Shown here: one piece after another, positions 12,908-26,552 of the stretch
Layout: each line of letters begins with the position of its first letter
Position numbering within the stretch: position 1 is the stretch's first letter
Assembly (NCBI RefSeq): GCF_002775205.1
Contig: NC_036457.1
Location: forward strand, 2,207,001-2,271,000
Direction of reading: 5' to 3'
Length of the DNA stretch: 64,000 bases
From: Xiphophorus maculatus
Taxonomy: Eukaryota > Chordata > Actinopteri > Cyprinodontiformes > Poeciliidae
The notes under the pieces: generated by a model
What the model was told of the DNA's origin: nothing
Database searches by the model: none
Seen by the model: only the letters and a program-made list of their open reading frames with translations
Position numbers and translations under genes: made by a program

Positions 12908-13139
12908 GCCAGGGCTGGTTTCAGGAAGAAAGCTAATCACAATAGATTGACAGTTGAGTACAGATCAGCTTTACAGTTTTATCCTTGTCCATAAAGAGTT
13001 TATACATAAAAATGCTTTGTACTGTAGTTGTTCTTTCTAAAATACTCTTCATTTTTGTGGCATTGTTTCTAGAAATTTTGATATCCAAACAACAACAAAA
13101 ACGACTCAAAATGTTATGGTTGTGATTTCAAATTTGTAA

Positions 13140-13670
13140 AACTGAAGGACTGTGTGTCAGCAGCTAAGGAGCACCACTAGGAACTGTACTCTCGCTATTT
13201 ATTTTCTCTGTACACTTCAGCACAAGTCAGACTCTGTCATCTGCAGAAATAGGCGTATCAAAAATGGACAAGAAGCTGAGTACAGAGAGATGGACCACTT
13301 TGTGGCATGCTGTGAACATCTGTAGCAGCATCACAGCCAGTGACTTAAAAAGACTTTGGAAATCTGATAAAGAACATTGGTTCTGTTCTGGGTAGTGGAA
13401 CCACTGGATATGATGATGCAAAGAAGGATTTTTACATAAAATCAAGAAAGCTATGGACAACCCTGAGCATTCTCTTTACGACACTGTCATACGACAACAG
13501 TGTCTTTTTTAGAGGCTTATTCAGATGTGTACCGCTACAGGAGATCCTTTCCGCCTGCAGCCATCAGCATCTACAATAGCTCTTTGAAAAACTTCTAAAA
13601 ATATGAGTTACACCAGCATTTAAATTCCGCTTTAGGATCAATAAAGTATTTCTGATTTTAATTAAATTAC
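13140..13670 (+). mobile_element. Degenerate LINE 3'-end relic
   Basis: The stretch ends in atcaataaagtatttctgat, the type of tail found on fish non-LTR retrotransposons. It is preceded by text resembling their RT C-terminal/3' region (tttccgcctgcagccatcag, atctacaatagc). Several stops and frame changes interrupt any translation. The family assignment is by eye only. Confidence 0.4.
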
Positions 13671-15200
13671 TTTCTATTTTTAATTTATAAAGGCTAATTC
13701 AAATTGGGACATCAGGCTTAAGTGAGGTAAAAGTGAAAGAGGCCTCCAACAGAACCTGTCTTTAGAAGGGTGGCCATATAACCAGTAGCTCACTGGGACA
13801 ATGCTGTAAAAACTAAAATCTTGCATCAGTGTGCAATATACACCTACATAGAGCACACAATTATACAAAATGGCCCCCAAGACACATAAGTAATAGTTTA
13901 ATGTCTGTGCTAAATTTGTAGATGTTCAGATGAATGCAAAAATTCTATTTCCAGAATGTAAACTGAGTGAGCCGTGAGACAAGAAAGTTGGCTCAATCAT
14001 GTGTGGTTCAGTGATAGCGCTGATGTTAACCCCTGGCATTTTCTAACTCCCCAAAGTGGGTGAACATCAGGTGAAAGAACTCAGAACATAAGTCTCTTCA
14101 TTTCCCTTTTATCATTCCTGATGAAAGGTGAAGATTTATCCTCACTGATATTTCATTAATGAAAATGTGATTTTCTTTCAGTTACCTCTATTTTTTTTTT
14201 CGTGGCTTTTTGTGACAGCGCTAATGGTGTTTGTTCAAACTTTTATAAAATGTGTGTTTCCGCTCCACCTTGCATGCGACCAGTGCTACATTGTCTTGCG
14301 GTCCACTTTCTCATGCATTATTTTTGAGTCAACAAGGTAGAAAACCAAGCTGACCTCAATAGCCAAAGACAGCTGCACAGCCCAACTTGCTCGGTGACAT
14401 GAAGCCCTGAGCAGCTCCCAGGCTTTTCAATAGATTCTGTGTTTCTCCTTTTGTAGTTGTTGAAACAACACTCACACATTCACACGGAATGCTTATCCAG
14501 CACAACATTAACCTATATACTGTCTTGTAGTCTTGGAGTCCAAATGGAATATTGATCTCTACCGATCCTTCCAGAGTAAGTTTTTTTTTATTTCTTTTCT
14601 CAAGCACAATGATTTTGTTCCCACTTCTTTACTTTTGTCCCTAAGGCCCTAATGTTTTTTTTTTTTTTTTTTTTTTGCATAAGTTGGATAGGAACCTGCA
14701 CCACTTTTGGCACTTTATAGAAAACTTGGGGCCACTACATGAAATATTCCTGTGAGTCCAAGCTAGTTTACAATATTGTTCCACACGTCATAATGGCGTC
14801 TTTTATGTGTCTGTTTATTAGGTTAGCTAACAAAAATGTTATGATAAAGTCAACATGAATGATTTAACATGTAATACATTTTACTTATGATGGAACTAAT
14901 TTATAGAAAATAAAAATATAATGACTCATCACCTTTCGACACTTGGTCTTCTGAATTTTTTGATTGCTCCATATGATTACACTTCATTAAACCTCTGTTT
15001 TTTTATGCTGGTTTCAATTAGAGGGGCATTCTCATCCTGGCTCTGTAGGAGAGAATAATAATAAAAAAACACATTTTTTCTCATTTCATTGTTGTTGTTG
15101 CGATAACACCTATGGGAGAGAAGCTGAGACACCCCTATCTATAGTTGAGCTCCTCAACTATTTTCAGGGATTCTAGGCTTTCAAAATGTAGAAGAGCTAT
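13670..15200. other. Intergenic, no gene seen
   Basis: AT-rich sequence with a poly-T run near 14656-14676. Small frames (for example 14356-14607 minus) match no recognised family. Confidence 0.4.
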
Positions 15201-15500
15201 AGTTTGCTTCCAGCAGGTTTGGGTCTGCTCCAGGGCCTCCTCCATGTGGAACATGCCTACAAAAAAACACCAAAATGAGGCTCTGAGGCACCCTGTTTAA
15301 ATGACAAAATCCCATTACTGATTTCTTTCAATTCTGTCAAGAAATGACTCTACTCTAAGCACCAATTATCCAATTCTCTGTTAACCCTAAGGCTAAGTCC
15401 AATAACCCAAAGAGGAAGCTAATTTCAGCTGCTTGTTTCCAAGATGTTGTCTCTTCAGTCATCAGTTCTATCTCTTGGCCGTAGGTGATTTTTTTTTAAA
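15200..15500. mobile_element. Degenerate LINE-derived segment
   Basis: Phrases such as ccagggcctcctccatgtgg, ctctactctaagc and agaggaagctaatttcagct follow, with decay, a sequence that is abundant in fish non-LTR retrotransposons. It probably belongs to the same insertion as the RT relic at 15835. It is not translatable. Confidence 0.4.
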
Positions 15501-15834
15501 AGCAAATCTGGAATTTTGCTGTTTGGTTCAAGTTTTAAAATCAGTAAATATGAAAGTTGATTTTCCAGTGAATACATTTGAAAAAATCTGATACTTCCAC
15601 AATCAATCACACAATAACAGGTGGGACAATTTTTGCAGATCTCATACAGTATATCAATATTCAAAGACACTGATCACAACCATTAGAATCACCAAAGATG
15701 CCATTATATGAAGTTGTCAGTCTTTCCATTTTATTTTATTTATTTTAAATAATGTGTCTTATTTTGGAGCCATGCTTTGAGTAAAAAATATTTTTATGGG
15801 TGACTGCTGAACTCTTAAGCTTCCTGGTAAAGTC

Positions 15835-16160
15835 TTGATTGGTTTTAGAGAGGAGGATCTGCTGGATAGTGAAGATTGGGGTTTTCTTCCAGGTCAGTGG
15901 AACACTGAGCCTACTCTGCACCATCAGCAAGGTCCTACGGGGTGCATGGCAGTTCGCCCAACAAGTCTACATGTGTTTTGTACTCAGGGAGTATGGGGTG
16001 CCAGACCCTTTGTTATGGGCCAGAGATTTTTCTACATTGTCGGCAGTAAGTCTGGCTCATTTCCAATGAGAGTTGGACTCAGGTCTCTTGTGATTCTGTT
16101 CATAACCTTTATGGACAGGATTTCTAGGCACAGTCAAGGTGTTAAAGGTATTCTTTAGTC
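15835..16160 (+). pseudogene. LINE reverse transcriptase relic
   Basis: Two overlapping frames together give pieces of a fish LINE reverse transcriptase. One frame reads LREYGVPDPLLWA. The other reads GSKSGSFPMRVGLR and then FITFMDRISRHSQGV. A segment normally present between the first pieces, containing the conserved AFD-type motif, is missing. A frameshift separates the rest. It is a dead copy, with no complete RT palm domain. Confidence 0.7.
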
Positions 16161-17720
16161 ACAGGTTGCATTTGTAGTGAATGTTATGATATTGACCGTA
16201 TCGAAGTTCTTATTGGCTTGACATGTTGATTAATTATGCAAAACATGAAACATTAACTCCATAAATAATAATTATTTCCATTATCTACTAGCATCCATCA
16301 TGTATACGAAGTAATGGCAGAATTCTATAAAACGCACCCTTTATGTTTTTGCTATAATAATGTGCTTCATATGAATCTGCTAAACCTTTTCTTCCTGAGT
16401 CTGCTCTTGCTCCCAACTCTCCTGGTGTTACTCCTCTTCAGCCGCTCTAAGAGGTTTAACATGTCAAAGTTCTCTCAGCTCATCCATAATTGATTGCCAC
16501 AACGGAGCATCTTCGCTGCACTTAGTTAACCAGCTATCTGCAGGTGTTCCCTTAGCAACTGACCAGGCCCTCAAACACTGAAGTGCTGTATGCAGACTCT
16601 TCATCCCCAAAAAGTGGGCACCCATTGTGTCTTGTAAATCTAGATGTCTGCCCCTTGTTCGCTTGTTATGTCCCATAACTCAGTGTGTATGTCTACCCAA
16701 AACACAGGAAATGAGTGCAAATGATCAAAACCTTTGTAACACTGGTGTTTGTTTGCCACCCTTCTGTGGTAAAGCTGTGATTTCAACAAGCATAAAAGGA
16801 TAATCACAAATTTCATGTTTTAAAAGAAAATATGCTACAAAAACAAAGTTGTGCACACAGCTCTGTTTGAAAAATGATATTTTCTTAATTTATTAAAAGA
16901 TTTATCAATTTCCATGTCAAATGAATATATTCATATTGTTGGTTAATAAAGCCCATGATAAAACTGAATATTGTTTTTGGTCCACTTTAGAGAAGAATGC
17001 AAACTTGATGGTCAGCAAGGTTTGTGATACAGTTTGTTCAAATGAGTGTGTGTTTGGATGTGTCACAGAGAGTGGATCCATAATTCACATACACACCCAC
17101 ACACAGAAAAAGTGTCAGAAAAAGCCATGACTCCCTTGGCTGCTCCAACACCTGTGACCACTAGTGGTGCAGTCATGTGCAGTCACCAGTTCTTGAATAT
17201 ATTGTCACTATATGGAGTTAGTACAAAAGCTTTGATTTGTCTTTTTTTTTCAGAAAAATAGCAAGATAAAATATTTTACAAGTCAAAATTCTGTTTCCTA
17301 CATACGGAAACAGAATGTAGGAATTGATGGGGTTGTTCATAATATCATACACTACATTAAAGACTATATAAGCTATAATCTACCTCTTACCTTCTGATAG
17401 TGGTTCTCACTATTTCTATTGTCTCTTTAGGAACTTCCTGATGGACATTTACACATATAAACAAATGGCCTTTCTGTTTCTGTTAGTGAGCGTCTCGTGA
17501 CAATCGCGTATGAGCGTGTGACGTCAGCAGTGTAGATCAACAACAGACAACATGGAGTTTGGGGGGGAGGGAAGAAAACAAGGAGTATGGACCATGCTGC
17601 GTTAATGTTTGGAAGTACCAACATTGGTTTGACTCAGTGACTAAAACATTTGGGTCCTCTAAATATAAATTAATGTTTTTAGTCACTGCTAAAACGCTGG
17701 TATGGCTACAGTCTGACCGG
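16160..17720. other. Intergenic, no gene seen
   Basis: No exon of a known gene was recognised. The minus frame at 16464-16676 (70 residues) has fairly even composition but no family motif. It could be part of an old transposon. A short inverted repeat (ttctgtttcc with ggaaacagaa) lies near 17290. Confidence 0.35.
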
Positions 17721-17729
17721 GCATGATTT

Positions 17730-17965
17730 TAGGTTTTTAGTAGCTACACAGCAGAAACCGAAATTCCCAGTCAGGCCAGAGTAATAGAATGTCGATACGG
17801 CAAGACGAGGAAGTCCACGTCTTACGCTTCTTACGCTCTGCTTCGGAGGAAAACTTAACTTCAGCGAAAAACTCAATTTCACCTTGCAAACTACAGAAAC
17901 CCCAGGATTCTCTGCACGAGTTGATGGCTGCGGCTCCGAGAGCTCTCTCCTGCTGAACAGGTGAA
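17730..17965. other. CpG-containing stretch ending in a possible splice donor
   Basis: Relatively GC-rich sequence ends at gctgaacaggtgaaag, which could be a plus-strand splice donor. It could be an untranslated first exon of an unrecognised transcript, or part of a repeat. Evidence is weak. Confidence 0.15.
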
Positions 17966-18811
17966 AGTAGATTTTTTTAAAAACTCTTTATCAATCCTCT
18001 CTACAATTCACCAATTGTTAAAAGATGCAAAGCTTACTAATTAGGAGTATATTAAATTATGTTATCTTATCGCTGTATTCTACATCAAATGAAGGAGTAC
18101 AAACACAAATGTATATGGTGGAATTGGAAGAAAGTCAGTTTAACAGAAGAGAGACTTGATTTTCTTAAAACATATATTAAAAATAACTGCAGCATATGTT
18201 CTTTATTCGTTTGCAAGAGATAATTGCACACTTGAAAATACAATCTGCACTGCATCACAAGATATATATTTTTTTCTTCATGATCTTTTTGAAGTTAATT
18301 AAAAGAACACGTTCTGATTTACTTCTATCTAATTGTTAATTCATTCATTCCCATTGGCTTCAAAACAGGAGCCACAAGATGCCTTTCAGTAATGAACAAT
18401 TCTAATTATTCATTTTAGGTCCTGATGTTTCCGTAACACCTTGTCTGTATGAAAGCTGCACCTACACCATTTCTCAGGTAAATGTGATTTAACTATTGTC
18501 TCAAAACAAAGACAACAGTAGTTTGTGTTTACATTATAAAATGGCTTTAGCACATTATATTAACAGATAGCATGATTAACAAGCTTAGCACAGGTAGAAT
18601 TAGCATAGTTAGCATTTAGCAACAGACTGACTGTGTGTGTTCCCTTTAAACTTTGCTATCCCTTACTATAATAGCCAACATTACTGTTTTCTTCCTCTGA
18701 CTCACTTGGTAATCAAAAGGAAGGAAGTCTTTTCCCCTAAGGAACAACGTAGAAGCAGAAGAAACGTTTTTCACAATGAAACATGGTAAGACTTAAATGG
18801 GGTATATTCAC

Positions 18812-18926
18812 TGTTGCACTTGACAGACACTTCCGAACCTGTAGATCATAAGATACTAATTTCCAATCTGGACCAGTGGATAGGCATCACTAGTTCAGCT
18901 CTCAATGAGTTTAGGTCTAACCTCTA
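18812..18926 (+). pseudogene. LINE reverse transcriptase fragment at the gap edge
   Basis: The frame reads VDHKILISNLDQWIGI and then ALNEFRSNL. This follows the VDHKIL...GI...ALxWFRSYL pattern of fish LINE reverse transcriptases. It is degenerate, and it is cut off by the run of N. It is therefore part of a retrotransposon and not the start of a cellular gene. Confidence 0.65.
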
Positions 18927-19026
18927 NNNNNNNNNNNNNNNNNNNNNNNNNNNNNNNNNNNNNNNNNNNNNNNNNNNNNNNNNNNNNNNNNNNNNNNNNN
19001 NNNNNNNNNNNNNNNNNNNNNNNNNN
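18927..19026. other. Assembly gap, 100 N
   Basis: Exactly 100 N, the usual placeholder for a gap of unknown size. Adjacency across it should not be trusted: a LINE fragment lies on the left and an rpl8 fragment on the right. Confidence 0.99.
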
Positions 19027-19779
<753 letters not shown>

Positions 19780-19780
<1 letters not shown>

Positions 19781-20880
19781 CACAGGAGGGGATTGGCTGC
19801 TGGTTAGGACTACAAATACGCATCACTGTAGTTCTAATTAAAATTCAGTTAAAACAGAGGGCTGAGCTGCCATTTAGAGCTACTGGCTGTTTTGGCCAGT
19901 AAATAACGGATTTAACCCAAACACTGTTACACTGTTAGACATTTTAATTAGTGTGACCATTTAGTATGAAGCGTACGTTTTTTTTTTTTCAAAATAAAAG
20001 CCTCAATATCTCCTTCAGCTTAATGCACCAACATAGGTGGTACAATAATATTAGCCTGCATGATCTTTTTCTCTCAGGTTACGGAATGCACTGGCTTGCA
20101 CAGCAACACGACAGCGTCCTTGCACAGCAAGCCAGTGCATTAGAATTAGCCTGTCACCTAATGCTAATGGATTGGATTACAAATACGCCATATCTGTAGT
20201 TCTAACTAACACTAACTGAGTGTCAGTTAGAGGGGACTAACACTAACTAAAGCCAAGAGGGGATTGGCTGCTGGTTAGGACTACAAATATGCACCACTGT
20301 AGTTCTAATTAAAATTCAGTTAAAACAGAGGGCTGAGCTGTCATTTAGAACTACTGGCCAAAAGTAAATCACCCAATCAATAGTGTTGGGTGATTTAACC
20401 CAAACACTGTTACTCATAGGATTAGTGTAGCCGTTTAAAATAAAGCTTACTTAAAATTTCAAAATGAAAGCCTGAATATTCCTCTCAGGCCTTTCAGAAA
20501 AACTAACTGCTTCAAACAGTTAAAATTATGTCTCTCCCTCTCTGTCTCACTCACATGACAGTTGAGCTGCTCTTTAGAACTACAATGACTGAAGCTTAGA
20601 ACTACAACATGGCGGACACTGAGTGCCTGTAGAAAAGAAAAGGTGTGAGCTGAATAGCAGAACTACAACATGGCAGAACTGTCAGTTACTACAGAGGAGG
20701 ACTGAGTTGGCCTTTAGAACTACACGTGTTTTGAGCTTTATAGAACTGATTTAACCCAATCACTGTTACACATGAGATTAGTTTGGCCCTTTGAAATGAA
20801 GCTTACTAAAAATTTCAAAATAAAAGCCTCAATATCCCCCTCAGGTTAGTGCACCGCCACAGGCGCCACTATGCTGATCT
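19780..20880. repeat. Locally repeated element, two to three copies
   Basis: A block beginning ggggattggctgctggttag occurs at about 19789 and again at about 20261. Both continue with ctgtagttctaattaaaatt and later tttaacccaaacactgttac. A third partial copy lies at 20700-20870 (tttaacccaatcactgttac, then aaaatttcaaaataaaagcc). The spacing of the first two is about 470 bases. This is a tandem or multiple insertion of one dispersed repeat, with no coding content. Confidence 0.75.
20085..20142. repeat. Hairpin with 15-bp arms
   Basis: aatgcactggcttgc is followed after a spacer of about 27 bases by its reverse complement gcaagccagtgcatt. The spacer itself contains two copies of ttgcacagcaa-like text. 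It lies inside the local repeat cluster. Confidence 0.85.
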
Positions 20881-22352
20881 GTCTGTATTTGTGTGTGTTT
20901 GTTAGTTCTTAGAATGTCCTGTAGAGGGCACTAGACCCACATTTCTCCTGTGTCGGTACGAGAAGAGGGAAGAAGAAAAAAGAAATGGCGGACTATGCAG
21001 ATTAAGCACATTTCAGCAGAACTGGAGAAGTTACTACGCATAAGTGCTGCTGTGATATGAAAGAAATCTGTTTATTTTGAACTGGATAATGTACGTTCTG
21101 TTCTGAGATTTCTCCGGTGAGTCTGTTTTATTTTCAGCTGCTTACTTACGCAGAATGGCTAGCTAGCTGGAGCTAACGTTGCTCAGTTGTTTTTTAACTG
21201 GAAAAAACCCCAACCGGAGTATAAAGTGTCGCTCTGTAAGCAGCATAGCTCTGTGAAATGGGACTGTTTATGATTATGTGATGTTTATTAAGTAATTTAT
21301 TACTGAGCGTTTTTGGTTTATTTTAAACGCTAATTTGATTTTCACTGAAAAGTAATTGAAAGATTTCTATGATTTCCGTATAGCTGCCTGATCGGTTAAC
21401 GCTCTGCATGTAGGTTGTTGTTTTTTTGGATGACCGATACCTGAACGAGCCAGCGGTTCCAGAACCAGGAGGGTCCCGCCGCCATCTTTGTGACTCGGAC
21501 TGAAGCCTGGAAAGACGGAGGTTCTGGTGCTGCTGGATGTTTTGCGTGGACAACAGATAAGCTTATTGAACAAAAAGGGGGCCCCCAAATCTTTTCTTTA
21601 TTCCACAAACTATTTGTTCATGAACATTTTCATAACGGACAACTTATGTGCACATTGACTAAACTGACTGACTGAACCGTTATATTGAAGGACTAACTGG
21701 AATATGTAATTTCTTTTGTTGAAATAAGCTTTAAAGCTACTGTTTAAAAAAACTACCCTCAATTTTCTATATATTAATTTGATATTTTTATATAAGGGTG
21801 GACAATTTAAGTTTTATACCTTAATTTTATTAAGGTAGTTAGTGTTACCTAGATTATTATTTTTTTTGTGGGGAATGAAAAATAAACTTGAGTTGTTAAA
21901 ACTTTTATGCTCATCATCCTCCTGTGTGACCCTAGAACAAAAGTAACTTTCCTACAGAATTTATTGCTAATTAAATTAAGTAGTGGTTACACCTGCATTA
22001 TCTTTTTCTCTCAGGTTATCATTAGCCTTTTAGTTTAAATAAGCTATTTTTCTGACTTATTAGCCATGTCTAGTAAACTGAATGGAGTAAGTCAATTATA
22101 GGCAACATCCTGATGCCCCACATACTACTGACAGCATTCATGCTAACATTAGCATTTTTGCTCATTTTAGCTGATACACTTACTTTACCATACTGAATGG
22201 TGCAAGTCCATGTTAGTCAACATTCTTGTGATTCTCCTCATGCTATTGATTACATTGCAGCTTTCTTTAGCATCGATGCTAATTTTCACCATCAGAACAC
22301 TGGGTCCAAACACTTTGGCAGGCCCCGGTTAAATTTCTTCAGGAATTTTCTA
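20880..22352. other. Intergenic, no gene seen
   Basis: Mixed sequence with a moderately GC-rich patch at 21380-21560. Frames there on both strands overlap and have no family resemblance. A taagggaca-type gene signal is absent. The right end (22352) is the breakpoint where the duplicated unc93a flank begins. Confidence 0.35.
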
Positions 22353-22685
22353 GTTTCCACTTATTACTTTATTGAAGGGAAGATTTAAAATAAAAAAAAA
22401 AATCTGCCAAAATCTAAATATTTAGATACTTTAAAATTTAAAGTATTAGCATGTTCTAAAATTTAGAACGTGAACACAAAACTTAGCTTGATATATACAT
22501 GTTATTTTCATCGACTGAATGATTTAATGTGTTGGAGAATTTAATTTGTACATTTACTGACCAGCAGAGGGAGCCAGAGTCCATTACCAAAGTTAAAGCT
22601 CCTGAATTTCATCTTGTTTTTACTGTAACGTGATTACGTTGTTACCCTCTTTCAGATTTGGTCTTTTCCTTTTTTCCACACTTTC

Positions 22686-22960
22686 AGTGCCTCTATAAAT
22701 TATTCACACCCTTGGATGTTTTACCCTTCATACTGCTATTATAAATCAATCAATATCAACAGAATATGTCCGTTTTTATTGAACTTTTTTTTTTTTTACC
22801 AAATAAAGCATAAGACTGATTTCTACAAAAATAATGACAATTAAATTAAAATCTGAACCATAAAATGTGTGATTATAAATATTCACCCTCTTTAAGTGAC
22901 ATAATTTAACACGCTGTTGATCTGAAGCATTTAAGTAAGCCTGCAAATAACAGCTATTTA
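22686..22960. mobile_element. Tc1-like element fragment
   Basis: Text such as tgcctctataaattattcac, cttggatgttttaccct and atttctacaaaaataatgac matches the 5' portion of a common fish Tc1-like family. No transposase frame remains. A second copy is at 52705-52935 in gamma copy C, so it predates the duplication. Confidence 0.5.
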
Positions 22961-23447
22961 AGTATTCAATTATTATTTCTGTTATTCTGATGATTCATCA
23001 AATAAAAAATTGTCGCATTCTACAGATTTTTTATTTAACCTCTAAACTTTTTTCTTATTTCTTTTTTTTTTTTTTTTTTTACAATACTAGAAATACGTTG
23101 AGGCAAATAAACAAATAAATGAATTACTTTTGTAAGTAAGAAAAATACATATTGTATTCCCTAAAATGTAATACCAAAAACATATTTACAGGCATAAGTG
23201 TTTTTATCTTAACTTCTAAAATGTATGTAAATTTTGTATAGTTTTGACTTAATTATTACTCTGAATATGTTGGGATTTTTTTAGTGTATTCTCCAGTTAA
23301 CAATCAATTACTAAATTATGTTATTTCAGTAATTGATTTCAATAAAGGTTTGATTAGCCTAAGGCAGACATTGTTAAGCAATATGCATCTGCAACATCAT
23401 TGGCTGGCCAGCAGTCAGCTGACCAAACCTGCTCGAGCTATGCTTGG

Positions 23448-23492
23448 GTTGCTAGGTAATGGGGCTGGAACTGGCTGGGGTTGCTAGGTAAC
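23448..23492. repeat. Paired X-box-like repeat
   Basis: gttgctaggtaat (23448-23460) and gttgctaggtaac (23480-23492) are spaced 32 bases apart. The second matches the RFX X-box pattern (GTNRCC...RGYAAC) on the reverse strand. Related pairs or triplets with about 31-base spacing occur at 41009 and 63301. It is part of a dispersed repeat. Confidence 0.6.
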
Positions 23493-25305
23493 GGCGCATT
23501 GCCTGTGGAATGCAGCAGTTATCGAAATGGCAAAAAAACCCGTGAACCTACTGCCTAAAAAAAACTGGGTGGGACTTTTTTAAAGTGCTTGGGACGTTTT
23601 TAGAAGAGTTGAGACCCAAATGGAATTATTAAAAATGTTCAAAATATAAAAGTAGCGTAATAGGTTCCCTTTTTAGTGCAAGAACTGCACCTGGATAACA
23701 CTCTGTTTGTCAGAGTTGTCTAAGGGAATTTAATTTATAAATAATCTGTGTCAGATGTGTGGCGTCTTGAATCAAGATGAAAATAATCCCCAGAATATGA
23801 ATCAATAACACTGTAGACACTCCCTGCTTGATGAAGAATCTCCGAGCCAAACCAGGGTTCATTTTCCAGAAGTGTCATGACTCCACCCACGTTTTCATAA
23901 AGTTTCACTGGAATACTTTAGGGCTAGGTTCAGATTTCTTTTAAGCATCAAAGCTGAATTGGTAAAAAGCAGACCAGTCACTAAGACAAACATAATCAGA
24001 TCTTTTTGTTTAAAAAACAGATTTTTTTTTTAACCTTCCTTTAAAAGACCAAATTTGGGTCAATTCATGTTTGATCACTTCAGAAGACAATGCATTTACT
24101 TATGTTCACTTCCTGAACCACAACCACCAAATCCCACATTTTAATGATACAGCTAAACTGTAAACAGTTTAAAGTCTCCAAAAAACATGAGAAACACGTG
24201 TTCACACTCTGACAGACGCTCTGCAGGCCTTGGAGGAGGATTACAGGTGTTACAACTGTCAGACAGCCAGGTATGTCTCGACTTCCTCAATATGAATCTG
24301 AAGCTCTGAGAGCTCAGAGGTCATTTAAAACCAGGCTGCTTCAATCGGCAACAGGATCTTTCATATAAATTACAAATAGTTTTTTTGTTTTTGCTTTTTT
24401 GTCCCATTAAGTGTTTCAGATCAAAATATGACCTAAATAAATGCAGAATGCGGCTAACATGTCAAATGGCAAATAATATGTCGTATTTGCTGAATTATTT
24501 GAATTCATCCACTTCAGAATACATCCATTTATGCTCCATTGTACACAAAATTGTATTACTTGTGGGGTTTTTTTTTTGGTTAGAGATGATAAATTTGACC
24601 TATATTGTAAATCTAGCTATGATGCAAATTGGATCCACCAGGCATTGAAGGAATGACACTGAATTTTCAATCTCATTATGCTTATTTTATTAATGTTGCT
24701 CTTTCTCAAGCACGATTTTGAAGTTGTGTTTGAAAAACCATAGCTTTTTCATAATTAGTGTTTCAAATACATTAACTATATCCCTTGTGGTTCTTTCTCC
24801 TCCTTTCCTTAAAACTGATTATGAAATCAGTTTTATAAATTGATTTTCATCCTGCAAATACTGAAAAAAATAATTTCAGTCTTAGAAACGCTTATGCCAT
24901 GTTTCATGAAAAAATATTAATGTAAGGGGAAGTACTTTTGTAAATAATTATTTGTTCACCAATAATTATATAGTTTTTGTAGTCTGAAGTAATCCTTTAA
25001 ATTCAAAGTTGCAAAATCAAAACACATGCACAAAATATACTCTTTCTACAATTATACCTAAATTTTATATATTACTTCTTAATACTAATGTTATTCATTT
25101 TCATTCCTTGGTTGCCTAGAGTTGCTAAAAAGCTTCAAACCAAAACTTATAAATAATTTTATTCACAATATGTTTTTTTAATATACAATATGTAGAAGAC
25201 CTGATCCAGCTTATATAGTTTTATTGCAGAATCTATTTCAGGATTAATATTAATTACTGAGTTTATCAGAAAAATTCAATAAAGCATGTGTAGTTCATAT
25301 TCTGA

Positions 25306-25569
25306 CCACTAGATGGCGTAAATAAGTAGAGTACTTAAATGATTGCCTAGACACCCACTTAGACAGAAACGATTTCATATTCTTATTCTCAATTTTAATC
25401 CAACATTTGATCATTTCAAATTATTTTTATGATACTTAACAGAAGTTGAGCACCTGAAAGGAGATGGTTGTTGATTTGTTAGCTGAAATCAGTTATGGAG
25501 CTTTGACAGAAAAAACTTGACAGGCCTCTTTGAAAAGCATCGCCTCAGTTTGTCCACTAGATGGCAGTG
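25306..25569 (+). promoter_or_regulatory. Two CTCF-like motifs in gamma copy A
   Basis: ccactagatggcgt (25306-25319) and ccactagatggcagtg (25554-25569) fit the CTCF core pattern CCASYAGRKGGCRS, with both in the same orientation. The motif match is by eye and binding is unproven. Confidence 0.35.
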
Positions 25570-25859
25570 CAGCAACATGGTGCCAGGTGAAAATGTCCAG
25601 CAGCTGTAAAAGTAAAAGAGAAAGTTTCTCTGTTAAGACAAACTTTTTCTTTTCTTTTGTTTTGCAATTAGCCCAGAAAAGCAACAAGTTTCACATTATT
25701 GCCAAATGTCAAATTTATTTTTATAGCACATTCCCAACAGCACAGAGTAAAAAGCAAACCAAATGCTAAAAGGCGTCAAAGTTAGTGGTTGTTTTCTTCT
25801 TCGGTCAGCCGTTAAAATAGTTTAATACCACAAACTGATCTTTTATGTGTTTTAATTGA

Positions 25860-26165
25860 AATCCCCAGTTTTACTGTTTCAGCAAGAAATAGGAGCTTGT
25901 TTCTAATAAATAATTCCTTAATATTGATTTTTTTTTTTTAAATATGCATCTTCCACTGGCAGATTATTTGACTCTTCTTGTTAAAAGTGAACAAACCTGC
26001 AAGTACATTTTATTAGTATTAAGGAATTATTTCCTTAAAACAAGCTACTATATTGTGCTGAAAAATACTTGTAGGTTAGTTTTGTCTTATTTCAATCCTA
26101 CTAAGATTTTTGACTAAACTAGACCAAAAATTGTTGGTAATAGTTTGTGTTTTTGCAGTGCATTT
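25860..26165. mobile_element. MITE-like fish repeat, gamma copy A
   Basis: A family marked by attccttaatattgatt, ccactggcagattattt, tattaaggaattatt, agttttgtcttatttcaat and a terminal tttttgcagtg. Related copies lie at 38390-38690, 47410-47610, 54955-55435 and 63095-63500, partly with inverted internal halves. No coding capacity is seen. Confidence 0.6.
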
Positions 26166-26261
26166 TATTTCTAACTGTTGAAAAATGGACATCTGTTAAA
26201 TTAGAAATACACAATAGTAGTGATGCCAGTAATGGTTGGTTTTGTAATCAATTCTATAGAT

Positions 26262-26460
26262 CAGTGTTTCCCAACCCTGGTCCTCAAGGCCCACTGTCCT
26301 ACATGGTTTAGAGGTTTCCCTGCTTTAATGTGCCTGATTCAACTGATTGCAGCTCAACAAACGCCTGTTAATCAGTCATCAATTGAAATCAGCTGGTCTG
26401 AAGCAAGGAAATACCTAAAACATGCAGGGCAGTGAGCCTTGAGGACCAGGGTTGGGAAAC
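26262..26460. mobile_element. hAT-type MITE, gamma copy A
   Basis: The left end gtttcccaaccctggtcctc and the right end gaggaccagggttgggaaac are perfect inverted repeats about 195 bases apart. No transposase is encoded. It is present at the same place in copy B (38785-38983). A third, truncated copy at 39588-39735 interrupts the duplicated flank. Confidence 0.8.
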
Positions 26461-26518
26461 AACCAATAGAATAATAATAATAATTATTATTGTTATTTGC
26501 GGGGACTTTCCATATAAT

Positions 26519-26552
26519 AATAGATTATTCTATTACAATAGAATAATCTATT
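26519..26552. repeat. Perfect palindrome, 16-bp arms, 2-base loop
   Basis: aatagattattctatt, then ac, then aatagaataatctatt. A second imperfect palindrome follows directly (attattctattgtaatcg...). The same structure is kept in gamma copy B at 39045-39078. Confidence 0.9.

Noticed and set aside
26220..26435. 71-residue plus frame, identical at 38743-38958
   Set aside because: It lies across a hAT MITE in duplicated DNA.
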